Position numbers and translations under genes: made by a program
The notes under the pieces: model-generated
Told to the model about the DNA's origin: nothing
What the model saw: only the letters and a program-made list of their open reading frames with translations
The model's database searches: none
Assembly: GCF_000091045.1 (NCBI RefSeq)
Contig: NC_006684.1
Coordinates: 335,001-397,500 of the forward strand
Length of the DNA stretch: 62,500 nt
Origin: Cryptococcus deneoformans JEC21
Lineage: Eukaryota; Basidiomycota; Tremellomycetes; Tremellales; Cryptococcaceae
Reading direction: 5' to 3'
Shown: in pieces, positions 10,801-22,900 of the stretch
Layout of the letters: each line of letters opens with the position of its first letter
Numbering within the stretch: position 1 is the first letter of the stretch

Positions 10801-13800
10801 CATTGGCGGTAATGACCAGCTGGAGTCTGTCCTTGGCAAATCAGCTCTCAAGGCCTCCACGAGCTCCCTCAAGGGTAGTACTTCTACCCTTCAGACACCT
10901 GGTACTCCTCTTGTATTCCATCCTCCTGTAAATGGTACACCTTCCCGTCCTGAGATCGCCGAATCTTCAGTCACCCGATCAACCTCAGCCATCGCATCAC
11001 CCCGAGTTGCTGGGTCTGAGCGTGCGCCCAAGAAAGGCGATTATTGGTGTAGACCAAAGTTGGAAAAGCTCGAACAAATGAGCAAAGAAGATCTCTCCCA
11101 GCTGAGTGGTTTCACTGCAGGTCGACGTGGTTTCGGTGAAGTTTCATTCCTTGAACCTGTTGATTTGACACTTGCCCCCTTGGAAGATATTCTTGGCTCT
11201 ATAATAGTCGTTGACCAATCTGAGCTCTCTGTCTACCCCGACGACTATTCTCAAAAACCTGAAAGAGGCCAAGGCCTGAATGTGCCAGCTAGAATCATGC
11301 TCGAGAATGTATTCACCACGGACAAAGCGACCAAAGACTGGGTGCGAGACCCTGAAGATCCAAGATTCCAGAAGTTTGTTAGGCGTGTTAAGGCTATTCC
11401 TGACACCGAATTCATCAGTTATACTGATGATGGGACCTGGACCTTCCGTGTGGAGCACTTTACGACCTATGGTATCGCCGATAGTGACGAGGATGAAAGT
11501 ATTGAAAATGGGGACCTGGGAAGGCGGAGGGAAGGTGTTGCCAGGAAATTTTCCAGATCTCCATCGGAGACGTCAGCAGAGGACGACGATGATATGTTTC
11601 TTCCTACCAAGAGTATCCGGGATGTTGAAGCTGAGCATGACTCTGGGTTTGAAGAGGACCAGCTTTCAGAAAAGTCTTATATGGAAGATGGGCTGACAGA
11701 GGCGGATGAGAGCGGTGAGATGGATTTTCCTGAAGCTAGTTGGGACCTTCCCATCAAATCGCAACTGGGAGCGGAGGGAATGAAGAATTTGCGAGGCATG
11801 CAAGACTCCTTTTTCGGGTCTTCTGCGTCTATGACAAGACCTGGGAAAGAGTTAGCAATGTCAAAGAAGAGGGAAGCCGAGAAGGGATATGAGTCGTTTT
11901 TTCGTGAAGCCGAAGGGGAAAATGTGAAGCTTGATGAGCGGGCTATCAAGGTATGTTGTCTTCGTTGGGGCCTAAATTTTGCTCTGTATTAACTGTACCA
12001 TAGCGGACCTCTTTCGGCGAGACCCAAATAAGCCTGCCCAAACTTCGTCAACCAAGGAAGTATGCGAGAGTAACTGAGGAAGAGAGTGTGGCCAAGGGAG
12101 CAGAGGGGCTAAGAGTGGACGCAGGATTGGCGTCAGGGAGATCATTCAGATGTTCTTGGGGTCCAAACGGAGAGCTGGTACACATTGGAAAGATTTGTTC
12201 GCCGACTGAGTCAGTGTGAGTGTAAATTACGTTTGAACTGGCGAGATTCATCCGTTGACGTAAATAGTCGAGCGGACACCGATGCCGTTGTCTATATCGA
12301 GAAGGTGGAGGTACTATCGGAAGAAACCGAGGTGGAAACATCCAAGTCTCAAAGACTACTCTCCCTCCACCTGGAGACCAGCTTAATTGAACAGGTGCAG
12401 GGTGTGCCAACAGCTACCATCAACCCAGGCATACGGTTCCACGACTTTGCTTCTCGATTTGACCCAGGTGATCGCTCTCACGAAGCCAACGTTTTCCGTC
12501 TTGGTGTTGCCCTTTTCGATGAGATTGATGTTCAACTTCCTGAAGGGTCATCGGAAGAGCTTATCGAACGCATTTCGTCAATCCGCCGAAAGCTGGCTTT
12601 GTCCAGGTGGTTGGAAGATGCTGTTGCTCCTTTGGTTGATTCCGATCTAATAACTCGAAGCGAGGACCAGCCAGGCAAGATTTTCTCTCTTCTGAGCGGC
12701 CATCAAGTCGAGCATGCTGTCGAGTCTGCTTTGGAGGCCGGCAATATGAGGTTAGCAACGTTATTGTCCCAAGCGGGTGGAGAAGAAAGTTTTAAAGACG
12801 AACTCTTGAAGCAGTTGGAAGACTGGCAGGCGTACAAGGTGAACCCTCTAATCGCTGTTGGTTACCGGAAACTCTACGCTCTTTTGGCCGGTATCACCGA
12901 TATTTCAGCCGGCGATCCGTCTCGAGGGTCTGATGGGTGTCCTGACGTTTTGATTGCTGAAGGTCTTGACTGGAAGCGTGCATTCGGTCTTCATCTTTGG
13001 TACGGTATACCTTTTGAAAATACCATCCGAGATGTCGTCGACTCTTATACCTTTTCTCTCTCATCTTCTCATCCACCTGCTAAACCTCTTCCGCCATACC
13101 TTGAGAAATCATCCGACAACATTCGTTCCTGGAATCTTCCCACTGAACCTACAGATGTTCTGTACAATCTTCTTCAACTTTATTCCGACGACGCCATCTC
13201 TCTTGACCAGGTACTTCGATCGCGAGACACATCTCCTAGCCCATTTGACGTGCGGTTAGCATGGCATCTTTACGTGTTGCTTTCCAGAGTGTTGAGAAGA
13301 AGAGACTTTGAAGATAGGGATGAGAGTAGTGGATACAGTGCGAACGCTGACCGATTGACGGCGGCTTATGCTGCGCAATTGGAAGAGATTGGCGAATGGA
13401 AGTGGGCTGCCTTTGTATTGTTGCACCTCGAGACAGTCGATGGGTGAGTCTGCATGTGTTTTAGGTAATAGAGGAGCTGATCTGTTTCATTAGGCGTTTC
13501 AAGGCTCTTCATGCCCTTCTTTACCGACATCCGGCCATTACTAAAGAAGATCAAGCTTTTTTGACGGAAACTCTCTGCATTCCTGAAGAATGGATACACG
13601 AATCTCGAGCAGCTTCCCTCTGTTCGACTGGTGATGCCTGGGGCGAGTATCATGCTCTTCTTCAAGCCAAGATCTACGATCGGGCGCACAAGATACTTGT
13701 GGAGAAGTTGGCCCCAGAGGCGGTCTTGAGGGATGACAAGGCTCTTTTGAGAAGGTTGTGCTTAAAGCTGGAAGACAAGGGTGTTTCCGGTTGGGAGTAT

Positions 13801-13978
13801 GGCGGAAAGGTAAGTGATCGACGTAAAGAGGGTGGATATCTGCTTACTCTGTTTCTAGTTGTTCTTGGAATGGGCCGACAATTCGGAAGATACCGTTCGG
13901 CTCGCTCGCGTTAGCGGGCAACCAGTACCCCCGACGTCCCACTTTCTATCTGTTTTCAATTCCATATCACTCGCTTAA
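7824..13978 (+). CDS. Nucleoporin NUP98-NUP96 precursor (Nup145/Nup189-like)
   Basis: The N-terminal third is FG/GLFG repeats (GGGLFG, TGFG, QTQPQQ) over about 7824-10440. It is interrupted by a GLEBS-type Rae1/Gle2-binding motif near 8750-8840 (LFHSITAMLPY followed by SWEELRALDYQQG). Around 11040-11480 lies the autoproteolytic domain: GDYWCRPKLEKLE, then SFLEPVDLT, ending at His-Phe-Thr (11456-11464), where the family cleaves itself. Downstream is the NUP96 scaffold part (helical, for example WLEDAVAPLVDSDLI and HQVEHAVESALEAGN) to the TAA at 13978. Introns include 7939-8105, a GC-AG intron at 9469-9519, one from about 9676, one opening at 11952 after CTATCAAG, one near 12216, one near 13445 and one before the last exon. 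FG repeats form the transport barrier and NUP96 joins the Y complex. The nucleophile is Thr rather than the usual Ser. The last 13 codons fall in a diverged direct repeat. Confidence 0.93.
9469..9519 (+). other. GC-AG intron in NUP98-NUP96
   Basis: The exon ends TTT G and is followed by GCAAGT; the acceptor is GACTTAG. Joining gives a Gly codon and keeps the FG-repeat frame (GFG then ATNTQQQ). The nearby GT dinucleotides either leave the in-frame TAG or create a stop, so a GC donor is the only reading that works. Confidence 0.75.
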
Positions 13979-14033
13979 ATCTCATCGTACGGCTTTCAAA
14001 CCTGTATCATTGAACTGAGCTCAGGTCCGTGCC
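13953..14033 (+). repeat. Diverged direct repeat, copy A
   Basis: Begins around TTTTCAATTCCATATCACTCG and ends near TCAGGTCCGTGCC. It aligns, at roughly 70% identity by eye, with 14191-14269. It covers the last codons and the stop of NUP98-NUP96. Confidence 0.5.
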
Positions 14034-14190
14034 AAAAATACCGAATATGCATTCTATACACCTCTGGGTCACTTAGTTGAAATTGGCTGAAGGCGTGTCT
14101 TTAGGCGCCCACAAATAGGCTTTAGGCATGCACTTCTTACCACTTTTTCACGCGTTTCTGTACTATTCGCGAAATACCCCTTTTATGTCT

Positions 14191-14269
14191 CTTTTAATTC
14201 CATATTACTCGGTCAAAACTCATCCTGCAGCCCGGACACTTATACCACTGAGTTGCTTCCAGGTCCGCC
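14191..14269 (+). repeat. Diverged direct repeat, copy B
   Basis: Begins around CTTTTAATTCCATATTACTCG and ends near CCAGGTCCGCCC. It is the second copy of the 13953-14033 element, 238 bp downstream, in the space before threonine synthase. Confidence 0.5.
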
Positions 14270-14304
14270 CTTTTAATGGTTAGGGTTTTAATAGGATGTG
14301 GATG

Positions 14305-14328
14305 TTACGTAATAGCATGAAATGACTC
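14305..14328 (+). promoter_or_regulatory. bZIP-type sites upstream of threonine synthase
   Basis: A palindromic TTACGTAA lies at 14305-14312 and a Gcn4-core TGACTC at 14323-14328, about 85-105 bp before the ATG. Gcn4-type bZIP factors activate amino acid biosynthesis genes in fungi, so the placement makes sense. Function is inferred. Confidence 0.4.
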
Positions 14329-14385
14329 GCGACCAGCAGTTATTTGGGTGGGTTGTTGAAAAAAAGGTGTATCATCTTTCCGAGG

Positions 14386-14394
14386 TATATATAT
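14386..14394 (+). promoter_or_regulatory. TATA-like element before threonine synthase
   Basis: TATATATAT ends 17 bp before the ATG at 14412. That is unusually close for a TATA box, so either the 5' UTR is very short or the element is not used as one. Confidence 0.25.
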
Positions 14395-14411
14395 CCACAA
14401 AAACTGCAGAC

Positions 14412-16310
14412 ATGGACCAGGAAATGAGATACTTCTCCACAAGAGGTGGCAAGGAGACCCTCTCCTTCGAGGACGTGAGTGCAATCCGGCTCTCCGCCAC
14501 ACACACCCCAGCTCACGCCCGTCCAGGCCGTCTTGACCGGTCTCGCTCCCAACGGAGGGTCAGTATACGTCTCGCCCGTCGCTTCTCCCACTGGCTGACT
14601 TCACACAGTCTCTACATCCCCACCCATATCCCTGCCCTTCCCAAGGATTGGAAGACCAAATGGGCCGGTCTGTCTTTCCCAGAGCTCTCCCACGAAATCC
14701 TCTCTCTTTTCGTCCCCACCTCTGTCATTCCCTCCGACGACCTCCAGTCCATCATCAACACTGCCTACAGCTCCTTCCGATCGCCCGCCACTACGCCCAT
14801 CAGACAGACTGGTGACAAGGAGTACGTTCTCGAGCTCTGGCATGGCCCCACATGGGCTTTCAAGGACGTGGCCCTTCAGTTCTTGGGAGAGTTGTTTAGG
14901 TACTTTTTGGAGAGGAGGAACAAGGGCAAGACTGAGGATATGGAGGAATTGACCGTTGTTGGTGCCACTAGTGGCGACACTGGAAGGTGAGGTCAAGGAG
15001 AGAAATGGGAGACTGAGAGCTAACAACTTTGGTAGTGCTGCCATCTACGGTCTCCGATCCAAGCCCTCCATCACCATCTTCATCCTCTACCCCGATGGCC
15101 GAGTGTCCCCTATCCAGGAGGCTCAGATGGCCACTGTCCTCGACGCCAACGTTTACTGCGTCGCCGTTGAGGACTCTGACTTTGACACTTGCCAAAGCAT
15201 CGTGAAGACGCTCTTCTCGGACGCCCAGTTCAACGCTACTCACCGTCTTGGTGCTATCAACTCGATTAACTGGGCCCGTATCCTTGCTCAGATCGTCTAC
15301 TACTTCTCCGCCTACTTCCAGCTTCCCGAAGAGGCCAGGAAGGACGGTGCCAAGCTTCAATTCGTGGTGCCCACTGGTAACTTTGGTGACATCCTTGCTG
15401 GGTGGTACGCCAAGAAGCTTGGTCTCCCCATGCAGCAACTCGTCGTCGCTACCAATGAGAACGACATTCTCGAGCGATTTTTCAGGACCGGCAGGTACGA
15501 GGCTGATGACCCTGTGCAACAAGACCAGACTGCCGAGACTGCTGCTGTCAACGGCTCTAGCGACGGACAGCAGGCTGTCAGCGCCGTCAAGGCGACTCAC
15601 TCTCCCGCTATGGACATCCTCCTCTCTTCCAACTTTGAGAGGCTGTTGTACTACCTTGCGCTTGAGACCAACGGCACCGAGGGCTCCGATGAGGAGAAGA
15701 GGCTCAAGGCCCAGGAGAAGTTGAACGGCTGGATGAGCGCTTTGAAGAAGGATGGCAAGGTCGACCTGGGAGAGGATGTCAGGCAGGCTGCTGGCAAGGA
15801 CTTTTGGGCCGAGAGAGTATCTGACGGTCAGGTGGGTTTTTGTCTGTTGTGAATAACAACTCAAGGGTGCTTATTTGCATGTATAGACGCTCGAGGAGAT
15901 CCAAAAGTATTACAGGCGTGAGAAGTACGGTCCTTATGTCGTTGACCCCCACACTGCCGTCGGTCTTACCGCTCAGGAGCGCTCTGCCAAGAAGGCGTAA
16001 GTGATTTTGTCTGGTATCAACTGTGCAGTCAATGACATGATGTAGCTCCTCCGATACCACCTGGATCACTCTGTCTACTGCGCACCCTGCCAAGTTCTCC
16101 GGTGCTGTTGAGCTCGCTCTCTCAGCCTCCGAGTTCCCCGACTTTGACTTCCGACGGGATGTGCTCCCGGACGAGCTCAAGAAGCTGGAGGGTCTTGAGA
16201 AGCGAGTGCACAGGGTCAAGGGCGAGGAGGGTGTGCGTGCGTTGATTGAAAAAGTGAAGAGTGCGAGCCATGAAAAAGTAGATGCCGAAGAGGGACGAGG
16301 GTCTCTTTAA
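14412..16310 (+). CDS. THR4: Threonine synthase
   Basis: PLP enzyme that converts O-phosphohomoserine to threonine, the last step of the pathway. The N-terminus MRYFSTRGGKETLSFED and the AVLTGLAPNGGLYIP segment are typical. The PLP lysine lies in HGPTWAFKDVALQF. The phosphate-binding loop is VVGATSGDTGSAA, followed by FVVPTGNFGDILAGWYAKK and ATNENDILERFF. The C-terminal part includes TAHPAKF and ends in ALIEKVKSAS...GRGSL. Introns lie near 14474-14526, 14561-14608, 14988-15034, 15832-15886 and 15998-16046, each with a good donor and acceptor. A Gln/Ala/Ser-rich insert (TAAVNGSSDGQQAVSA) sits before KATHSPAMDI, in the part of the fold that varies between fungi. Gcn4-like sites lie just upstream. 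Confidence 0.95.
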
Positions 16311-16432
16311 GCATAGTGAAATGATGTATTTGTTATTTACGTAATGACGTTGTTATAGTTGCCAGTGTTACGTATCGCGATTCTATATCCTCTTTCCACT
16401 CTCTGTTTCTCGATATTTCAACAAGGAAAATC

Positions 16433-17863
16433 ATGTTTGGATACTACTCACCCGTACGTCCAAGGTCAGCAGCACACTCGCCAGTCTACGCATCTGCAAT
16501 ACACGAGTCGCCCCAATCAACGTCCTCGCACCGATTTTCGGTCACAGCAAGAGACTTCGCACCTCCTCCTCCACCCAGCAACACAAGCAAGGAGCAGCAA
16601 CCGCAGCAACAACAGAAAACAACGCAAACAGCCAAAGAGAACAGAAAGAAGCTCTCAGACGATGACTTCAATTTCCTCTCAGACAGCTCATCTCCCATGT
16701 CCGCCAACCCACCACCTCCAAGGCAGACAAGTCTAACCCCCGATACCCATCTCAACCTTCCCCCTCCGAGCGTCCATGACCCCTATGTCTCCTCTTTCAT
16801 AAAACCGACAGGGACAGTCGACCACCGTCGTCCATCATTACATCGTTCCTCTTCAGCGCCCGGGGAACATCAGTCACATCCCCTCTTGCCCTCTGCGCTA
16901 CCTCCGGGACGAGAGGGCGATGGGGGTCCCAAGGATGTCCACCAACAGCCTATTTTTGAAGTATTTAATGCAGAGCTTTCTGCAGAAGGAAGTGAAATGA
17001 GCAGAAAGCTGCGTCATCTGCTGGAGACCGTGCTCAAGGGTCAAGAGCAAGTTGGGAAGATGCATTTCAATCTAGAAGGGTTGGGAGAGGATGATGGTTT
17101 AGAACAAGAGGAAAAGGGTGGAATTGAAGAGGATGACAAGAAGAAGGATTATAAAGGGATAGAGGATAGGTTACAGAGGCGAGAAAAAGGTGTGGATGAG
17201 ATTATGGAAAAGGTAGGATAGTAGTGGATCTTTTGACGACCGGTGACGATCGCTAACGAATTGCAGCTGGATGAACTGTCAGAAACACTGAGGACATATC
17301 ATGATCTGGGCACACCCAAACTATCCTTCAATCATACCCATACATCTCCTCAGTCTAACCGAACAAAGCATCGCAATACTGTTTCTGTTCCTCCTGTTAA
17401 CGCCGACAACCCATCACATGAACACCCCACATCTCCTGTCTCACCTACATCGGCGACATCTCCGACATCGCTTCGCTCTCCATCTCATCCGAGCATTATC
17501 CGTGCCCAATCTTCAATTGACCGTGCGCCAACTGTTCGAGTGCATCGACCACAGTCTCCTTTACGACAGACGTTTAGTCCCGAGACAGCCTCCTCTGGTG
17601 AAGGAGAGCAGAAGTCGCATCCGTGGGGTACAAGGCCGGATAGCGCCGTTAGTAATCTCTCGCCTCTGCGGTTGGAGAATGAGCATAGTTTGGACAGTCC
17701 GTTGAGCGCTTCTCCTCCACAGAGTCAACCCAAACCAAAGAGTTTTTGGGACGCTGAACACGAGCGGGAAAGGGAAAAGGGACACAAACAACAGTGGCTT
17801 GAGAATGTGGGCCAGGTAATCGACAGTCCTTTCCAAATGGAAGATAAAACAAGGCCTTTTTAG
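16433..17863 (+). CDS. Unrecognised protein, Ser/Pro-rich with a short coiled coil
   Basis: Two exons: ATG at 16433 to a donor GTAGGA near 17212, and a second exon from CTGGATGAACTG near 17267 to the TAG ending at 17863. The join reads MEK-LDEL in frame. The first half is Ser/Pro/Gln-rich and disordered-looking. Residues from about 180 form a likely coiled coil (NAELSAEGSEMSRKLRHLLE, then KGIEDRLQRREKGVDEIMEK and LDELSETLRTYHDL) that spans the intron. The second half is again Ser/Pro/Thr-rich with many SP/TP pairs (possible CDK/MAPK sites) and ends in a charged helix (WDAEHEREREKGHKQQWL). I do not recognise the family. Confidence 0.65.
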
Positions 17864-18105
17864 TGACTTGAGATGTCGTTATAGAACTTCAAGTTGTATG
17901 ACTTTGTTCCTGTTGTATGTATTACATGCGCCCTACGACATGAGATGCAGTACGCGACTGATTGACACTGCAGGCGGCTTCCAAATGATTTTTCTTTGCT
18001 TCTTTCCATCAGAGGGAAGTCTACTCGCAGTACGCTCCATACTTCTAATGTAAAATAGGTGGCCAGTTCAGTACTTCCGTCATCCTTTGTGCTGAAAATT
18101 CAGTT

Positions 18106-19758
18106 ATGGGGCTCTTGTGGGGCGGCATATAACGTTGAGTCCATACTCGTTCCTCGTCAGTAAACACATCCGCCAAGCGCAAGAACATCCCAGCATTTAG
18201 CCTCAACAACATTGGGGACACCTAGTAGCCACGTGTCCACTGTACAATCGACCGTCGCCGACGTCACCCAAAATGCAAAACGTTTATTCGCGGAAGCTTC
18301 AAAATTGGCCGATAAGACTCTTACCAGCGTCGAAAAGCAAAATGGTATGATGAGCTCATACACCTCTCGAGGCAGGAGTAAGTGACTTCGTTGAAACATA
18401 CCTCCATGGAACTGACTCACTGCTTCTTGCTTCTTAGCGCACAACCGCAATGACATCCTGCAAACCTTGCATCCAATTCCGGCGACAGATCGTCTAATCC
18501 TTGGTAGCCGCATCATTTTTGAGGAAACGTCTGCTCTCGCATCCTATACGTCCACTTACGGTTCTCGCCATCTTACTGTCCAAGAGCATAAATCTCTTCT
18601 ATCTCAGTCTCCCCGTTACCTCACAGGTGATCTCAGCAGAACCGTGAGCCTACGTCGAGATATTGAACGTGGGGTGCGCTTAGGCGCCAAAGACGGTCAA
18701 CATCTTAGTGACAAAGACTGGGGTATGGTCGTAGCGCCCAATCTTTATAATGACCTCATCGATGTGATTCTGCAGTCTAGACGTTATCGACCAGATGCTT
18801 GGGGATCTTGCTTGGGTAAGCTGATGAGACAAGAGTCAAGAAGAAATTCTAATACAAGCTGGACATAAGACTAGAAAGAATAGTTTTAATGGATGGACTG
18901 ATTTGAAGAGCGGCGTCTCTAAAAAGCTAAGCAATTGTTCCCGAAATTTTGGGAGTTCCAGAAGCGACGAAACGTCAAAGATGTCTACGGAGAAGGAAGG
19001 TTTGACGCCGCCACCTACTGTAACTTTGTCCCTGGCAGACTTAATCATGCCTCAGAAGGAGAGCGACGTCTGGATGGAGGGCGCCCCGCGACCATCTCCC
19101 ACTGCCAGCTTGTCTGTAAAAACTTGTACAAGACACCTTATCTCAAACGTCCCAAATCAAGGTGCCCACCATCAACATCCCTCACGTTTATCCTATCAAC
19201 GAGTGTCACCGCCCTTGCATTGAAGCGTTCGAATATCTCGGTAGCTTGATCGAAACTTTTCCGCTTGCCTCCTCGGCACTCCGCCATCAAAATCGTCCAA
19301 ACCTCCACAGCTACAGAAGATGTGATCCGAAAACTAGAACTGATCTCTCAATTCTTATCTAACCGCCTTGAGCTCCCCCGGCAAACTTTGCCCAACATCA
19401 AGCCTCACTCAACTTTCATGGTCCGTCAGCTGATGGTGAGACTGCAAAATCACTTGATGGTTAGATGAGTATAGCCGAATGGGACCATATGGTTTCTGAG
19501 ATGCCCGATGGGAAGCATAGGAGGGGTGTTTGGGAGTACTCAGAGTGGGAGGAAAGAGGCCAAGCCCATCAGTGTGTTCCATGGGCCAATTGGGATGGAC
19601 CCGGAAAAGAATATGACGTCCCCGAAGTCCTCGAAATTCAGTCCATTGAGAGCAGTGCTAGTGGGCCTGGGATTTTGGCTCAGTTTGGAGAAGAAACAAC
19701 CGCTTGGAGTGAAGATGCCGCTACGCCACCTAGTTGGATGGATGCAATGATGGCCTAA
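18106..19758 (+). CDS. Unrecognised multi-exon gene (ends uncertain)
   Basis: Frames join across several short introns. One exon ends GRG...GR at the donor GTAAGT (about 18380). The next is open from 18439 to GTAAGC near 18815. The next contains AGHKTRKNSFNGWTDLKSG and MSTEKEGLTPPPTVTLS to GTAAAA near 19117. A further exon reads VPTINIPHVYPINECHRPC to GTAGCT near 19232. The last clear one reads ATEDVIRKLELISQFLSNRL to GTGAGA after QLM at 19437. The remainder (WDHMVSEMPDGKHRRGVWEY ... DAATPPSWMDAMMA) needs either a 29-nt intron or a 67-nt intron ending TCTGAG. The start is a guess: ATG 18106 with a donor GTGGGG and an acceptor CCAAG gives an open frame. A helical segment (STVADVTQNAKRLFAEASKL) is visible near the N-terminus. 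No family is recognised, and some decay cannot be excluded. Confidence 0.4.
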
Positions 19759-19934
19759 CCACAAGGAGTCCGTGGGCAGACTAGCTGCCAGAATTATGAG
19801 AGAAAAAAAATCCATAAATATGCTACATACAATCACAAAATATACTCCAAAGATGAAGCAACCAAATATACTCATACAACTGTGCCTCCAGTACCTCAAT
19901 TTGGAAATTTTCCGTGCGTATTTTGATCCCTTTT

Positions 19935-22900
19935 TCATAGATGGTTACTACTGGTCAAGATGTCTGGCGTCGACATCCTCCTGTGCTCGTTCCAATCTCC
20001 ATGTACGAAACCTCTCGACCAGCTAGCCAATCTCGAACGCGAACCTTGGTCGACTAGCTTTGCGTGGTAGACTGCGCGCATGACGCTGGCGGCAGGAGAT
20101 GCACCAGTTTGCTCCGTTAAATCAATGCCGAAATTGAACATGGATGGCGTGTGAGGAGCAAACGACGTCATGGCGGCTGTAGGCGACGGGATAGATGAAG
20201 AACGCTTGAGTAATGTATCTTCAGGCCCAGAGAGGCCAGAGACTAGCGGCGTGGGGAGAAGCAAGGGGAACAGGGTCTTGAATCTTTCGTCTTGACTTGC
20301 GCCCTCCACCGCCGGTTGGATTAATGTCCTCACTGCCTCCCCTTCCTCGCCTTCCTTCTCCGTCAATTCAGCCAGTCTTGCTTTCCATATCGTCTGATTC
20401 TCCATGCAGCTATCAGCATAAGGTTGGAGCTCGGGCAACGCATCAGACACCGCCTGGAACAGTGGTTTCGTGAACAGATCAATGAAACCAATTTGGCCCT
20501 TGGCCTGGAGCGCAGCGTCTGCTGATGCAACAACTGACACTGGAAGTGAAAGATCCTGTTCAAGCGATGCTTGTTTGGCCCATTCTTCAAGCAGAACAGA
20601 GGACCAATGTTGCGACACGTCAATTGGTCGGCTCTGCAAATGAGTGTCAAAGGAGAGCCGGACAGTGGATTCAATAAGACTCACAGGGTTGCTAATATCT
20701 GCACACTTGATTAAAGCTTGACAGATCAAAATCCTCTCGTCCTCTACAGCACCCGCCTCCCCAGATTTCAACCTATCATCAAATTCCTTGAGTCTTTGGA
20801 CCCAAGCAAAGTGAAGCGACATGTCTGTGGCAAGGATAGACGAATAAAGGACTTGTCGGAAACTCTTCTGATCCAGATTGGACACCGCCTGCTCCCCAGA
20901 TGAGGATTTTGTGCGTTCAATCAAGAAGCCAAAACCATATTTGCGGAGCAACTGCACAACAAGCATGCAGTGCATGTTTTCAAGAACCGATTTATCCTCA
21001 TACACTTGCGATAGAGGTACTCTTGCGTTTTTCTACTTCCTGTTAGGATTATCTCTGATTTGAGCTGAAAATAACAACTTACCATGAAAGCATTACTGAG
21101 ACCAGGGTGGCCGACATCATGTCCCATAGCAGCAATCAGCACAGCTAAAATATCTTGCGGTCGCATAATTTCTCTTGCCCTCTTGGTACCAGCACTTCTT
21201 TCATCCTCATTTTCTGATGGCCTTCGCCATATCTCCTTGTTTGGACCCCATTCGCGCATGTATTCAAATGGCGGTGCGACACCTAAATCCGCAAGGAAGG
21301 TGTATGTGGCTTGTAAGACATCTAACGCATGGACATAATTGTGATAGGGATTTGGCGCGTGATAGATGGCTCGCATCGCGAACAAAAGACGGTTGACATT
21401 GTCTATTCAGGCATCGTTAGAACAACGGATAGATCACCTAAAAATGGACATACCTTGTTGAAGACCAAGTTCAGCCAGACCTTCTATATTCAAAATCCCT
21501 TCAAAGATCAAACAAGCCATTCGATAAAGATCATCTTCGTGGAGATAATGCGGCTCGACAAGTTGCGACCTCTTTTTTGGGGTTAATGGGTTGGAGAATC
21601 TGATCAACAGATTAGCTGAGATTCGACTGTCAATACTTTCATGGTACCCACTTCTCAAATTCCTCCATTTGAATATCAATAGTTGTCCCTGTGTGGCAGT
21701 ACATAGCACTAAGGAGCTCTGCCAACTCGGTGTATTTGCCCCAAGCGTCATTCTCATCGCTTGAGTGTGTCTCCTGGCTTGAACTGAGGGATGATTTGGG
21801 GTTCGCAGAAGATGTCGGTGAAGCGGCTGAAGGGAAGGAGTAGTCTTCGTGCATTTGTGCATGTTTGAATCCTTGAGGCTGGATGCTTGAAGCTCGTGAT
21901 CCCGATAAAATGGGATGACTAGCCTCGTATAATCGAGATGCTCTCTTTATGGCCTCTGCCAAACCACCAATATCTACACTTCGCCTACGCGGATCCGGAG
22001 CAGGATGGAAAACGCAAAAAGATGGCGCTTGATAGAACAGATAAGGGTATGTGTACTGTGGAGCAGGCGGTAGGGAAATTTCCGGGTGTTTGTATGTTGG
22101 CATAGTTGGCGATTGCTGGTACATGGGCGGGGTTTGTTGATCCGGTCGCAAATGTTGAGAGGAGGGGCTATTGCAAGCACAGCTGGCAGCAAAAGGATCA
22201 GCAGAGGCGAAAGCGATTCCTGAGACAGTGGATCCTTTGCGAGAAGCGTTTTGTGACTCTCGCGAGGTTGACGTTCTTTGAGAGAATGATGATCGCTTTT
22301 CATTCCGAGCCCAATTCCAAGCTTCGCTGGAACCCTGTCGTGGACCCATTGCTGCCGCTAAGACCTTCTCTCCTTCATGCTCTGCACCCATGTCTAATGC
22401 AGTCGGCGGTAGTACAACAGTGGTGGTTTCGTCAGAACCTCCTCCGGGGGAGATTGAGAAACGAGAGGCTGTTATATCATACGGTGAGGACGTATCAAAG
22501 GGTGATTGGAAAGCGACAGGTAGCTCGCCCTTCTTGTACGATTGGACCATCCTGCGCACCATCTCGGCAGTGCTCAAATCGTACGGGGGCTTCAGCACAC
22601 CAATCACGCCAGCAGCAATGCAAGACGATATCGCAGACTGAGAAAGGGATGGGTTGGCACTGTATGCGATGATAAGCGGCGCAGGTGCCTCAGTGGGACT
22701 ACCAGGGCCAGAAGCAACAGGTGAAGGGCGAGCAGTGGACGTTGCTGAAGAGAGGGGAGACCGATGCTTTGTACACATGTCGGCCACTCGTTTGATCTGT
22801 GCCAAAGCGCCTTTGAGCCACTGCTCTTCTGCGCGTACAGCTCTTTCCAAGATATCTTGCTGGAAACAAACGGCCGAGGGAGTTGTGCCGCTGTTCAAGA

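Noticed and set aside
14968..15864. 298-codon ORF antisense to threonine synthase
   Set aside because: Mirror of a GC-rich, codon-biased exon of a certain gene; Leu/Val/Gly-rich product without motifs.
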